Source: Ascarosepion bandense
Lineage: Eukaryota; Mollusca; Cephalopoda; Sepiida; Sepiidae
Direction of reading: 5' to 3'
Length of the DNA stretch: 64,000 nt
Assembly (NCBI GenBank): GCA_037127315.1
Contig: JBBBDQ010000330.1
Location: 5,015,501 to 5,079,500, forward strand
A program made the translations under genes and the position numbers. Shown here piece by piece: positions 36,188 to 47,824 of this stretch. The notes under the pieces were generated by a model. It saw only the letters and a program-made list of their open reading frames with translations, made no database searches and was not told the DNA's origin. How positions within the stretch are numbered: position 1 is the stretch's first letter; the number at the start of each line of letters is the position of its first letter.

Positions 36188-36252
36188 GCCTTGATGAGTG
36201 AAGACATCATAATGGTGTCCTCATGAAAGTTTGTAGTTCATATGAACCTGTT
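36188..36252 (+). ncRNA. Hammerhead-ribozyme-like sequence, family 1 copy C
   Basis: On the plus strand: GCC, TTGATGA (one change from CTGATGA), stem II GTGAAGACAT...GGTGTCCTCAT, intact GAAA, then a decayed stem III (GTTTGTAGTT) and ATGAACCTG. Stem II pairs as GUGA/UCAU and GACA/UGUC. Copies B and C face each other across a (TA)n run at about 36158-36173. Confidence 0.65.
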
Positions 36253-36409
36253 AAAGTAACAAATCTTTTGTATTAAACTTATCAACGCTCTATCTTCCCC
36301 TAATATTGAGCACTTCACAATAAAAAACCTGTTTACCAAAATACCTTTTTAGCAGTAAAACTACTGAAAAAACAATCATATTGGGGCTAAACATTATCAC
36401 AACTCAACT

Positions 36410-36421
36410 CTCTCTCTCTCT

Positions 36422-36494
<73 letters not shown>
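36410..36494. repeat. (CT)n(TA)n microsatellite
   Basis: About 45 bases of CT-rich repeat followed by about 38 bases of TA. It abuts the palindrome at 36495. Other TA runs lie at 35513-35537 and 37313-37352. Confidence 0.95.
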
Positions 36495-36497
<3 letters not shown>

Positions 36498-36522
36498 TTG
36501 AAACCTGAGTAGTATTTGCTAA

Positions 36523-36560
<38 letters not shown>

Positions 36561-36643
36561 TTAGCAAATACTACTCAGGTTTCAACCATGAGGTATCTTC
36601 AGGTAGAAAATCTTCTGCTTGAAGATACCTCATGGTTGAAACC
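36495..36643. repeat. Compound palindrome
   Basis: TGGTTGAAACCTGAGTAGTA and nine more bases (36495-36523) recur as exact reverse complement at 36560-36588, separated by a (TA)n run. From 36578, GGTTTCAACCATGAGGTATC and TTC are repeated as reverse complement at 36621-36643 around a 20-base loop. The GGTTGAAACC word therefore occurs three times, able to form two alternative hairpins. Confidence 0.93.
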
Positions 36644-36902
36644 CAGATAGCTTGGTGTGACAGCTTGTTTGCTAAATATATTTTACTCTACTTTCTTCTT
36701 GCTGAATTTTCTATCAAGAATTTTTATTGCATCATACTTTGGAAGTGTTTGTTTTCTGCTTTCCTCTGTTTATACATATATATCAATAAATATGGCTGAT
36801 AAGAAAAATTTAATTAATTTTTTATTAAGTTTTTCCATTTTGTTGGTGATAAGGAATATAAAAATTGTTTTTCAAAAACAAAACAAAATAAAATTACAAT
36901 GT

Positions 36903-36972
36903 GTATATGTGTGTGTGTATGTGTGTGTTGTGTGTGTGTTGTGTGTGTTGTGTGTGTTGTGTGTGTATGTGT
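36903..36972. repeat. (GT)n microsatellite
   Basis: About 70 bases of GT-rich repeat (GTGTGTTGTGTGTGT type). The two overlapping reading frames here are products of the repeat. Confidence 0.95.
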
Positions 36973-37064
36973 AGGTGAATAAAGATAATAGGTAAACTTA
37001 GCTGATACATTTCCTCCTCTGAGAGACTTTATCAAACGAATGCAAGAATTTTGATTTGTAACAA

Positions 37065-37221
37065 CTATTTATATACGAAAGCAAAAATGTTATTGGTTTG
37101 CTAAAATTTTTAAGTTTAGGAATGCTTATAAATGTTCATCATTAGCTGAAATGTCAAACACGTTCCTAAACTTAAAGATTTTGACAAAACAATAACATTT
37201 TTGCTCTTGTATATAAATACA
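37065..37221. repeat. Long hairpin, possible MITE
   Basis: CTATTTATATACGAAAGCAA at 37065 and following bases to about 37124 are complementary, with few mismatches, to about 37161-37221. The loop is about 36 bases. Total length near 157 bp. This is the size and shape of a foldback MITE or an inverted-repeat hairpin transcript; no terminal duplication is clear. Confidence 0.8.
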
Positions 37222-37306
37222 TGCTCCCAAAAAAATGCTTGTATTTGCATTGATAAAGTCCATCAGAAAACAAAACACATCAGCTTGGATAAGTTTTCCT
37301 TTTGTC

Positions 37307-37312
<6 letters not shown>

Positions 37313-37359
<47 letters not shown>

Positions 37360-37451
37360 TTTAATAAACATATATGTCATACTAAGATGCAATATATATA
37401 TATATATATATATATTGCATCTTAGTATGACATATATGTTTACTAAAATAT
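37313..37451. repeat. (TA)n run with flanking palindrome
   Basis: A (TA)n run at 37313-37352 is followed by AATAAACATATATGTCATAC and TAAGATGCAA, which recur inverted at 37414-37446 on the other side of a second TA run. One to two mismatches. The resulting arm length is about 36 bases. Confidence 0.88.
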
Positions 37452-37469
37452 CTTTATATATAACACATT

Positions 37470-40115
37470 TTTGGTATTTATTTTTTGGGTCATGTTAGCT
37501 CTCTCTTGTGAGATCTTAAGTATATGGTAAATATAATAATGCCTATGGTGGGCTTTAGAGAGCAGAGAAAACAAAGATATTTCTTCAAACTTTTCAAGCA
37601 TTCGAGTAGGAAGATAAAAGGGCCCAGGAATTACCTGGGGGCTTCAGAAAAGGCCTGCATTCACATTATTCACATCAGTTGTTTTTGCCATTTGTTTTAA
37701 GAAGTGTTTCTTTGTTAGGCATTCATTTAAGAAAGGTTTTTTTTAGTTACAGTGTTGTCTCGAATTAGCAATGAAAAAGAATGTTAAAAAGAAACTTTGT
37801 ATCACCAGATAAACTTTTTTTAGACATTGATTCACACTGAAATTGCTTCCTTAGATTAAATGTTACTGTATATTGTAAATCTCCTGGCAAGACAATGTTG
37901 TTCATTAAAAAGTCTTTTTTTACACTAATACATATCTTATAGACATCACAAATTTTAAGCTTTAAATGTCCATGTAAAAAGAATAGACAGAGCACTTCAC
38001 CATGGTTTAATGTTAATAACCTAGTCTAACAGAACATCATTGTTGTAGCAAGTCTGATCATCATTGACTGCCTCAGGACATATTAAACTAGTGAAATAAC
38101 CAAAGTGTCCTGTCAGAGAGAAATTGTTAAATAACCCAGTAAACCATTAGGAACACAGTCAGAACATACTACCCTGAAACCCCCCATCAGGGATGAGTCT
38201 GATTGGAGACCTTATCCTGTGCTTTGTGACCCTCACTATATTATGAACATTTGCTTTTTTTTTTATCTACATTTATATACATTACAAATTAAACTAAGCA
38301 CAACTAACTATTTAGGGATGAAAAATTTTCACAGATTTTGATATCATTCTGTGTTTTTTTTTTTCCTCAGCCAAATCCATGAATTTGTTTTGCTCATACT
38401 AAGTCTTAATAAAACACGATATAAAATTCACTATTTCTTATCCATGATGTTGAATGTATTAAAATTATTCAATTTTTAACAAGAAAAATTTCAAATTGAT
38501 GTTAAAAACTGCCATGAAACATTGCTGATTTACTTAAGATAGAATGATCAACTATGACATGTCTTTAATTTATATTTGGATTATAAAAGGACTTGTATTT
38601 TTATAGTGGTGATCACATCAGGGTTACCAATTTATAGATGTTCGTCCACGTAATCACATTGGAATCACCAATTCATAGAAAGAATATTTGTGAGTTTTAA
38701 TTTTTGGTTTGGCCTTGTTAAGTTTCAAGTCCACTATAAGAGAGGTGTGAAAATAAGAACAATCAAGGGGGTGTTTATAAATAATCATTTATATAAACAT
38801 TAAATAATTCTGTATTATACAAAATAATAATAATGTCCATATGTCTCATACAAGGTTGATAAGAAGAGTTTATAATAGTTCTGTAAAGAGAAAAGTAAGT
38901 TGAATGTATGAAAGCATTAATGACGATAAGGGTGTATGTAGGAGTGGGGGTATAGTTGAAGTCAGGATGTCTTTGATGTGTCCACTCAGTTAAATGTTCG
39001 TTTCTTCTTTGTGTATTTACAAAATGTTCGTTAAAGAAAAAAGACAGGTACAGAACGCAACAGAAGGGAGAGGTTAACAAACGTAAGTCACCCGGATTTA
39101 GGTCTCTAGGGGAATGGCTAGAGGCTCTCTGAAGAAAAAGACAAAATCATGTGTACTTATACATTTTTGGAAGACAAAAGAGGATCACTTTCAAATATAT
39201 TTTTCTGTTCTCTTACTTGTTAATATATGTATATTTCTTTTAAATTGTTTTTCAACCAGAAGATCTGTGTGGATTTTCATGCGCAGATACTCAAGGAGAT
39301 AACTTCCTGCTCACTACAAGATCAATTGTATTTGATTTTCTTAGTTGAATTGATCACCTATATTGCATATGATCCATTATTGTACATAACTAGGTTACAA
39401 TAAAATTTGTATTTTATATGAATACTACCTTATGCAAATTGAGATGTAGTGGGGGGGGGCGTCATATCAGATTCCGGGAAGGGGCACAAGATCGTTGCAC
39501 TGACCCTGATTAGGAACTTTTTAAATTAACTTGTCTGCTCATAAAAACAGGGAAGAATATTTTAAAATATTTTTTGTAAATTAGCAGCCATTGGATCTGT
39601 AAGAAAACTGTAAGCTGTAAGAAAATAGAATGCATGGTGTATGAAAAAGAGACAACTGAAGCTATGGAATACATATTGGGGATGTAAAATTTAAGCAGTT
39701 GCAAAAAGTTAACTATGATATTGTAATAACTGACGATGGAAATTATGACACAGAAAACTGACGGTGCATAGAAATAGCAAAAGATTTCCTTACAGAAACT
39801 AAGCAACGTATCAAGATATTTGAAAATGTTTTTAGAAACAAGAAAAATAGTGCTGAATTGTATTGTAACATATACTCTCGTCTACATCAGCCAATACTGA
39901 ACAATCTCCATACAAATGAATAAGAAATTTTAAACGAAAAACATGATGACTGATGAGAATACCATGAAGAGAGCATATGAGCAATGAGGAAGTTTAAAGA
40001 AAAATAGGAATTAGAAGCAAATTGATACTGACAGGTGAAAATTTCTAGAACTCATAATGAAGTGGGCTTGAGAAATTTGATACCGAATATTGAATGCAAA
40101 AGAAACAGTGAGAAA
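37470..40115. other. AT-rich stretch without recognisable gene
   Basis: Only short reading frames, none with motifs I can place. A run of GGGGGGGGG lies at about 39450. The plus-strand bases 39680-39900 encode a few stop-separated pieces that I cannot assign to any family. Nothing here supports a host gene. Confidence 0.6.
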
Positions 40116-40117
40116 AG

Positions 40118-40775
40118 GGGAGTATCCTATTTAACGTGTTTGCGTGAATTTTTGACAGAACAAGACAAAGACAGAAGGTAAAAGGTAAAAAAAAGTTACT
40201 TAACACAACAAAAGTCAGGTAGTTAGGAAGAGCCACAATCGCCACAAGAACAGAATATCCTATTTAATGTGTTTGTGTGAATTAACAAGAGAAAAAAGAC
40301 AAAGGTAAAAATGGTAAAAGGTTTAAAGTTAATTGCGGACAAAAGTCAGGAAGTTGAGGAGAGCCACGATCGCCACAAGAATAGAATATCCTATTTAATG
40401 TGTTTGTGTGAATTAACAAGAGAAAAAAGACAAAGGTAAAAATGGTAAAAGGTCTAAAGTTAATTGCAGACAAAAGTCAGGAAGTTGAGGAGAGCCATGA
40501 TCGCCACAAGAATAGAGTATCCTATTTAACGTGTTTGTGTGAATTAACAAGAGAAAAAAGACAAAGGTAACAATGGTAAAATGTCTAAAGTTAATTGCGG
40601 ACAAAAGTCAGGAAGTTGAGGAGAGCCATGATCGCCACAAGAATAGAGTATCCTATTTAACGTGTTTGTGTGAATTAACAAGAGAAAAAAGACAAAGGTA
40701 AAAATGGTGAAAGGTCAAAAGTTAATTGCGGAACAAAAGTCAGAAAGTTGAGGAGAGCCATGATCGCTCATGTCC
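40118..40775. repeat. Five-copy ~131 bp tandem array
   Basis: TATCCTATTTAA starts at 40123, 40257, 40387, 40518 and 40649, giving spacings of 134, 130, 131 and 131. Units 2-5 are almost identical; the first is more diverged. The repeated 63 aa minus-strand frames come from the array itself and are not genes. A unit contains GAGAGCCATGATCGCCACAAG and a purine-rich AGAGAAAAAAGACAAAGG block. Confidence 0.93.
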
Positions 40776-41669
40776 TTAAGGAACACTGCACATAATAGAA
40801 AATGCTTTATAATTAACTCGTGTATCCTAGTATTTAGTAATGGTTAACAAGCTTGCTTTGTATATATTATTACTAACTAAAATGTGTTGTGTTCTTGATT
40901 GATGCTCCACTTCTGGCCTTGTGTCAGACTTAACAAAGCTTCATCAGAAGGGGAAGAAGGATGTTAAAAGAAAGAACGCACATGTCACATCTCTACTTGA
41001 ACTAAAAAAAAATGGCTTTTGCTTGCAACTTAATGCAAAAAAAAAAAAAAATAAAATAAAATAAAAATAACATTCTTGACAAAATTTGACATTTCCCCAG
41101 ACATTTTTGACGGGTTGACAGATGAACAGTGCTTTTAAAGTTCAGTTTAATACAGGGAGATGCTGAGAAGTTTTCAGCGTGACCAAGTATTTATTTATTT
41201 TTTTTAATAAATGGAGTTGGTCAGAAGGGATTTTTTAAAAGAAAATTCTAATATTCAGGAAGTAGGTGAGATCGAGTAATTTTCAGTAGCTCTGCTAAAT
41301 TACCACACAAAACACAATAGAGAAGAAAAACTGAAAGATAAATAAAAAAACAATGATACAAATAAAAGATTAAACATAAAAATTCTTTTGTCTGACTTGA
41401 TTAAAAAATTTTCGCAAGTAACGACAGCCTTACCATTAATAAGGAAAAAAGTGGAAATGACAAATCAACCAATGGAGATAAGATGTAGCTAAGTGAGAGA
41501 GTTTTTTTTATTTCAAGTGATCATCACGGTTCGATTGCTTGCTCCTTCATTCCAGGATATCATATATCAATCGAGGGAGACTGAGAGTTCATTCGGGTTC
41601 TAATACAAGGTAGTAGTCGAGATACACTTGTGCGAGAAAATCAACATGCATATGTAGTCGAGTAAGACT

Positions 41670-42205
41670 AGTGGGAGAAATATTTCATGAATTATTGCAT
41701 TAAGTGCAACACTGAGATCCGAAGGCATATTGGTATGGCCAAGGATGCATTCTAGAAGCTAAATAGGGTATTGAGAGGCAGGAAGATTTCGCTGAAAACA
41801 AAGAAGAGAGTACTGGACTGTTATGTGATATCTGCCCTTTAGCATGGCCGCGAATGCTGGACAATCTCATCAAAGATGAGGAAAAGACGTGAAGCAACCG
41901 AAATGAGGTTCCACAGAAGGATGATGAGGATACAATGGACAGAACATGTGAGCAACGATGAGATTTTGGAGAGGATAGACACGAAAAGGAAACTGATACT
42001 TAACATCAGGAAAAGACAGCTGAAGTTTCTGGGACATGTAGTGAGAAAGGACGGTTTGGAGAATCTGATGTTCATGAGACAGATAGAGAGAAAGAGACAC
42101 AGGGGAAAACAATGCGTGACATACTTGATGAACTTGAGCAGATGGATGGCGGAGCGGGATTTGAGCGGTATAACAGGAGAAAGGCTGTTAAGTAGCTACA
42201 AAGGA
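41670..42205 (+). pseudogene. RTE-type LINE C-terminal fragment
   Basis: The plus frame 41876-42277 gives MRKRREATEMRFHRRMMRI, WTEHVSNDEILERI, RKRQLKFLGHVVRKDGLENL and RGKQCVTYL, the conserved C-terminal block of a widespread endonuclease-RT LINE group. Upstream bases from about 41690 continue it with a LNRVLRGRKISLKTKKRVLDCYV-like stretch broken by a stop. It stops near 42205, where an unrelated repeat tail begins. Confidence 0.82.
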
Positions 42206-42420
42206 TACGCGGACCACTCCTTCTATAAACCGCTTTTTTCGATTATCGTTTTCGATATTTATCGGCACAAAACCTAGCTAAGAACACTCGCAGACGCTTA
42301 TAGTACAACTGTGTAAATTTGCAAGAAAATCGGTTCAGCCGTTTCGGAGTCTATAGGTAACGGACACACACACACATACACACACAGAGACAAAGTTCCA
42401 TTTATAAATAAGTTTAGATA
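42206..42420 (+). repeat. 3' part of the AAATAAGTTTAG repeat
   Basis: From GGACCACTCCTTCTATAA to AATAAGTTTAG this matches the 3' halves of the repeats at 17078-17620 and 50260-50989, including the GGTTCAGCCGTTTCGGAG block and a CA-rich run. The 5' half is missing; the RTE-type fragment is joined to it instead. Confidence 0.85.
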
Positions 42421-42557
42421 AAAGTCTAACCTAACGATATGTCTAAAACAGGAGTAACTTTCGAACTGTTTCACGCTTTTCTGATTAAAAAATATGGTAG
42501 TAACGCATCAACACTTCATAAACAAAATATTTACATATGAGAACTATATTTTTATAA

Positions 42558-42870
42558 TATTTTTTAATCATTTCAATCAGTGCAAGGCAGTAACGCCACT
42601 ACGACACAAGGAGCTACTGAGTGTGAAAGAATAATAAAAAAAGAAAAACATTATTAAGGTGCGAGAACAATAGAAGGGTAATCCGGAAGGCAGTGCATAA
42701 CGATTGACATTAAAATTTTTGAAGATCAAATTTGACTGCAAAAAGCATGGAACCGAAAGTGAGTTCCACATGCAAAAAAAAAAAATGTGAGAGAATAAAC
42801 TGTTAGCATAGAACTTACTGTTACATCAGTCAATTCAACTGTAAATTGATGAGACTTTGTTGCCAATCTA
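42558..42870 (-). mobile_element. LINE 3' fragment
   Basis: On the minus strand MWNSLSVPCF, then NFNVNRYALP, matches the end of the LINE protein (LWNSLP...F...VNRHLL). The 3' UTR has the ~124 bp unit also seen at 10122-10895 (TATTGTTCTCGCACCTTAATAATG) and ends in GTAACGCC.. on the plus strand, next to an A run at 42558-42566 (as T). The same subfamily as the copy at 9415. Confidence 0.8.
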
Positions 42871-42871
42871 G

Positions 42872-42959
42872 TCAGTCAGTTAAGTGCCATACGTGATACA
42901 CTCTTGGACGATCATGTCTCGAAAGAGACATGACTGACTGGGCAGAAGATTATCCATAG
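42872..42959 (-). mobile_element. tRNA-SINE fragment
   Basis: A truncated copy of the SINE at 10491-10769: CAGTCAGTTAAGTGCCATACG, then ATGTCTCGAAAGAGACATGA and ACTGGGCAGAAG. It lies between a LINE fragment and the gypsy fragment. Confidence 0.85.
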
Positions 42960-43712
42960 TGGAATATTTTTTCTGGTAGGTGTGTCACTTTTTTGAGAAA
43001 TGTCCAATGGCTCTATCGACGCCTTCATCATCTTCTTAGATTAAGATGCCACCCATTCTGACATCACTAGCATCGATTTGCAATTTAAATTGTTTTGAAA
43101 AATCTGGAGTTGCAAGAGCTGGGCCACTAATGAGAGTTGACTTGATTCTGTTGACAGCCTCAGTACAAGTTTCACTCCGCTTGTATTTTACATCTTTTTT
43201 CAGGAAGTCGGTGAGAGGACTTGCTATTGATGAGAAATTTTTACAAAATTTTCTGTAGAATCCAACCATACCAAGAAATCTCATTAGTTGTTTTTGTTAG
43301 TTGGAATAGGATACTTTAAGATAGCATCCACTTTTGCTGTGATAGGCTTAACCTGTTCCTGGTCAACAGTATGACTCAAACAATTAAATGTTACATGACA
43401 GAATTCACTCTAGTTTAGGTTCACACATAGGTTTGCTTCTTCCAGCTTAAGAAAAATTGCTTGATGATGCGTACATGTTTGTCCCAAGTCATGCTAAATA
43501 CAATTACATCATCTATGTAGACCTCACATCCCTGAATTTCGTGTAGAAGGGAATGCATCATCCTTTGAAATGTTGCCGGCGCATTTTTCATCCCGAACGG
43601 CATAACCTTATATTGGTATAAACCATCTGGAGTCACAAATGCTGAAATTTCTTTGGCATTGTCAGTTACGGACACTTGCCAATAACCTTTCATTAAGTCA
43701 AATTTACTTGGG
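42957..43712 (-). pseudogene. Ty3/gypsy RT-RNase H fragment
   Basis: Minus frame 43693-43421 gives MKGYWQVSVTDNAKEISAF, GLYQYKVMPFGMKNAPATFQ and CEVYIDDVIVFS, with the RT catalytic YIDD box. After a frameshift near 43430, frame 43284-43036 gives FLGMVGFYRKFCKNFSSIASPL and FKLQIDASDVRMGGIL, the RT-RNase H junction with the first RNase H Asp. Both ends are cut off; protease, gag and integrase are absent. The probable LTR of the same element is at 43999-44757, on the same strand and upstream. Confidence 0.9.
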
Positions 43713-43998
43713 GCCGGATTTTATTTTATTTATACCTTTCCTTCTAAGAAATTAGCTCCAGCATTATATTATTTTATTTACTCCTAATTGGATCTAAAAT
43801 ATCACATGGTATGTCTACTACTACGTATGCACAATATTTTTAGGTATCTACCTAAATTATGATGTCTAGTAAAACAACTTTTCTGATTTGTATTCTATGG
43901 TTTTGTATTATATGCTTTAATTGGTGTGTTTTAAGACATAAGCACTTTGTAGCGTGTTACTGGTTTATGAATATTTTATAGTTGTGTCAAAATGTTTA

Positions 43999-44438
43999 TG
44001 TCATAGGGGCTTCTTATTTATTCCTTTTCTAGTCGTAGTAGGATTCCGTTCTAGTGAAGGGCAATTGTATACTGTTGCAGGTTAACGGAATTTGTCCTTG
44101 TGGTAGATAGCCCACTATAAGTCATAAAATGATTATAAAATCAAGAAAAGCAAATTGAGTTGAAAATAACATTTATATATATACATATATCAATTAATGT
44201 TTTACAATTAAAGCAGTACTTGAATATAAAGGTCCAATGGAGGTTAGAATGTTCATGGCAAATAATGAGCTGAAAGAGATAAAAGGCTTAGGAATGTGGG
44301 GAGCGGAGGTATGTGAGGAATGTCTTTGAAGTAGTCGCTCCTGAGGTCAGTAAGTACTTTTGAGACAGTGGAGAAGGAAAGAGGCAAGCATAGTAGCCGC
44401 TCGACTTAAGTCAAGGGGAGACACTGGTTACTCTCGCC

Positions 44439-44475
<37 letters not shown>

Positions 44476-44757
44476 GCTGGGTGCTTGTCTGTATCCGCCT
44501 TTTATATCTGATTTTTGGATCAAAAGCAGCTCGTTTTGAATTTCACATTTGTATTTGATTCTGGGCTTCCCATTGGCTGATAAATAAAATTCGCGTAGGC
44601 TCACAAAATGGAAATTTGATATTTGATTAATTTTTATTTTTCAGCCGGAACATCTGCGCAAATACACCTGCCCAGAGACGATTTTTGTTCATTTGCTTTC
44701 TGGTTGTTATAGAGCAAACTTCCGGTCCCTCGGTTTTGCTCGGTCAGTATCAGCACA
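43999..44757 (-). mobile_element. LTR next to gypsy fragment
   Basis: On its own strand it begins TGTGCTGATACTGACCGAGC and ends near CCCCTATGACA. It matches the solo LTR at 7950-8691 in most blocks, including a TATAGTGGGCTATCTACCACAAGG block near the 3' end. A (GTCT)n run at 44436-44474 (plus-strand reading) is private to this copy. Only about 290 bp separates it from the RT fragment, so gag and protease were deleted. Confidence 0.8.
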
Positions 44758-44759
44758 AT

Positions 44760-47145
44760 GTACCTATTAGTGAACACGACAAGAGAGACTCTACAAAGAG
44801 ACATTTTCTTGCTGCGTGAGCAAACACAGCCTCTTGCAACATGACGAGCCCGATTTGGGTGTAAAGACAGTTTTTGTAATATTCACTAACTCATAAGGCA
44901 CAAAACACATTTCTACACTTTGTTAACATTTTCTCTTTCTAGAAAATAAAAATTTTGTTTACATTCTTCCAGCTTCTCTCTAGCTATCTCTATTTTATTT
45001 TAGGTATCTCTAAATTAAGTACCGTCACTCATTTTTGATAAGTAACTTTTAAATTGAATTTTTAAAAATAAAAAAGTTTTCTTAAAATTTTTATTTTAGT
45101 TTTAATTGAAAGTTAAATGATTAAATTTACTATTTCCAGAAAGCAAAATATTCTGGTATATTTCAAACAGAAATTATATTGATTGTAATCTAAAATTAAT
45201 TTTTCAATATTGCGGCCATTTTTGAGCGATCGACACATTTGTAAACAAAAGTTAATTCTCAGCTTTAAGAATCTTGCAAAAATAAAATATACATCTGTGA
45301 CACATTATTTTTGGAAAATTAGCAAATTTAATATTAATCTGATTTACACAAGTATTACTTATGTATATGATTAAATTTAGAATAAAACTATTTCTTAAAC
45401 GCAGAGTTCAACTTTCTGACCTTTCCACCGTTTGTGTTGACAGATTTATAGATGCCAGATAAGATAAAAGTGACATAATTGTACAATTTTTTCCGGTGAA
45501 GGGAAGAAACTCTTACACACATGACCTTTTAATTTACACATATAAATTACCATACAAATACAACTTCAAATGCACAAAACAAAACAAAAAAATTAAAATT
45601 ATTTTAAAAATAAGGAGGCAAAACTATTTGTATTAAACTTTTTAATTTTCGATTCGGATTAGTAAATAAATAATCTTTGCTTAATAATTTCATAAACTAA
45701 CCCCAACAAATCTTTAAAGTATTAAAAATATTTTTGAAACTTTATAAATTGTTAAAAAGAAAACAACGAAAACAATTCTTTTAAAATTTCATTTTTAATC
45801 AAAAATCAAAATAATTTTTCTTCAGACTACCTCCACTAAATCTCTAAGTAAAAAAACAGCATAGTATGAATAAAAAAAGGCCCCAATCTTTAATAGAAAC
45901 GAACTTTTTCCATCAAAAAGATCAAAGTATCTTTTTATTATTTAAAAAAAAAAATTAATCCCTTCTAACACGTTCGAAATTTTGGTAAAAATCTTGTTTT
46001 AATTTTAGTTAGCGGGTAACCAAAACGTTACAAGAGTTTACAATGAAAAACGTAATACATAAACAGTTTTTTTTTTTTCGGTGACAAACATTAATTTTGA
46101 AATTCTTACAATCAAATAATTGTCGGATTTTAATAAAATTTCAAAAATCTGCTTCCAATAGTAAAATAAAATATGCAAATAACTATACATAACATTATTT
46201 AAGTTGATAAGCTTTTAATTGCTTAAATATAAATTAAGGACATTAGTCCAAAAAAGCGATATGTAAAGTTTAAAACGCGCTTTTAAAAATGAAAAATGTT
46301 TCTTGAAGATTTTTTTAGTTTTAATTTCAAGCTAATAGATTAATTAAATTTAATATTTGCAATAAGCGAAATACTTTGCCATTTTTCAAACTGAATCTAA
46401 AATTTATTAGGATGATTTTTTTAATTGATAAAAATGACTAAATTCGGCAAGAAGATCTTTATTAAAAAGTCTTTCAAAAATAAAATATATTTTTCTGAAA
46501 TGTTATTTGATGAAGATCAGCTCATTTAAAATTTAATTAATCAGATTTTTTAAACAAATAAAATATTATTAACTTTTAATTTAAAATATCGTAGAAAATT
46601 ATTTTTTGGCACAAAGGTTGGTGTATTTATTTATTTTAACATTAACAACTCTTTCGATAGACTTTGAAAAAATGGCAATTTTTTCTACGTGTGCGGACAT
46701 AGCTGCAACAATTACTTGACTAATAACGTGAACGCTTTTTATATAATTTTTTAACTACCCAGTTAGTCTTTCAATTTTAGGAAAATATTCTAAGTAATCG
46801 AATAGCTTATTAAATTTTAATGTGCTTTTTTGCTTTAGCCTCTCTTAGGAAATGTTAAAAAATTAACAATGAATTTTAAATTTAATATCGTAAAGCGGCG
46901 CCTTTATTTTCTGGCAATCTCATGTATGGACGTTCGTATTCATAAAAACGGCATGTGTATATAGACACAAAAAAAAAAAGAATTAAAAATTATTTTTCAA
47001 ATACTGGAAGGGCGCTGAATTTTTTTTTTTTTTTTCCATCTGTTACCCCTCTACGTAAATTCATGAAATTTTAAGAAATTAAATTTTGTTGGAAAAATTG
47101 GTTTTAGTTTAGTTTTTTTTTTTTTTTTTTGCCATTTATGATTGG
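44760..47145. other. AT-rich, gene-free stretch
   Basis: About 2.4 kb with very high A+T and no reading frame of note on either strand. Several A and T runs (46064-46078, 47021-47034, 47114-47129). I see no repeat unit or motif. Confidence 0.7.
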
Positions 47146-47147
47146 TA

Positions 47148-47447
47148 TGTAGTGAACAAAACAAGATTTACACTCAAAATTCAAATCTGACTCATTATTG
47201 GAAATAAACGAATTTTTTCGAATTTACAAACTTTGCTTAACACACACAAAACTTGCGAAATTTCACACCTCGGTGCGTAATGTTTGACGTCCAATGGAAA
47301 GGCCAGAATAATCACATCTGGGAGTGAATTCCCAAAACGAAATAAAAAGACGAAACGAGATGACCCTCGTCAGTGAGTTATGATGAGAACAATTAACACG
47401 TACCCTTGACAAACGAGAAGCGATCGTCATTATTATTGCCCCTCCCT

Positions 47448-47480
<33 letters not shown>

Positions 47481-47824
47481 ACCTCTTCTTCATCGTTCAC
47501 CTCTCACCTCTTGCCTTTCACCATTCACACTCACTGAGCGATAACTTCAAAGACATTCCTACCAAACAAACGCTCATACATGCACACATACTATGAACTC
47601 TTGGTACCCTTAATTTTCGTATTGAACATTAACATCTACAATTCATGTTATCCTTTTCTTTCAATAAATTTCTATTTAAACATACAAAATGTATATTTTT
47701 ATTCTTCCACAAATCCACACATTCTAATCTGCTGACAACCTTCTGATGATAACGAATAAATAAGTTGTAAGGAGTTCGGTTATGTAAGGCCGAATCAATA
47801 AAGATTCACCTCCCTACGGCTTCA
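47148..47824 (+). mobile_element. Solo LTR
   Basis: Begins TGTAGTGAACAAAACAAG and ends CGGCTTCA. Flanking bases GGTA and GTTA form an imperfect 4 bp duplication. The start is shared with LTRs at 55371 and 63653, the end with those at 32541, 48766 and 51176 (GAGTTCGGTTATGTAAGGCCGAATC block). It includes TC and CA runs at 47452-47480. No coding region. Confidence 0.8.

Noticed and set aside
36657..36974. 105 aa plus frame with an N-terminal hydrophobic segment
   Set aside because: The second half is a translated (GT)n microsatellite; no support for a gene.
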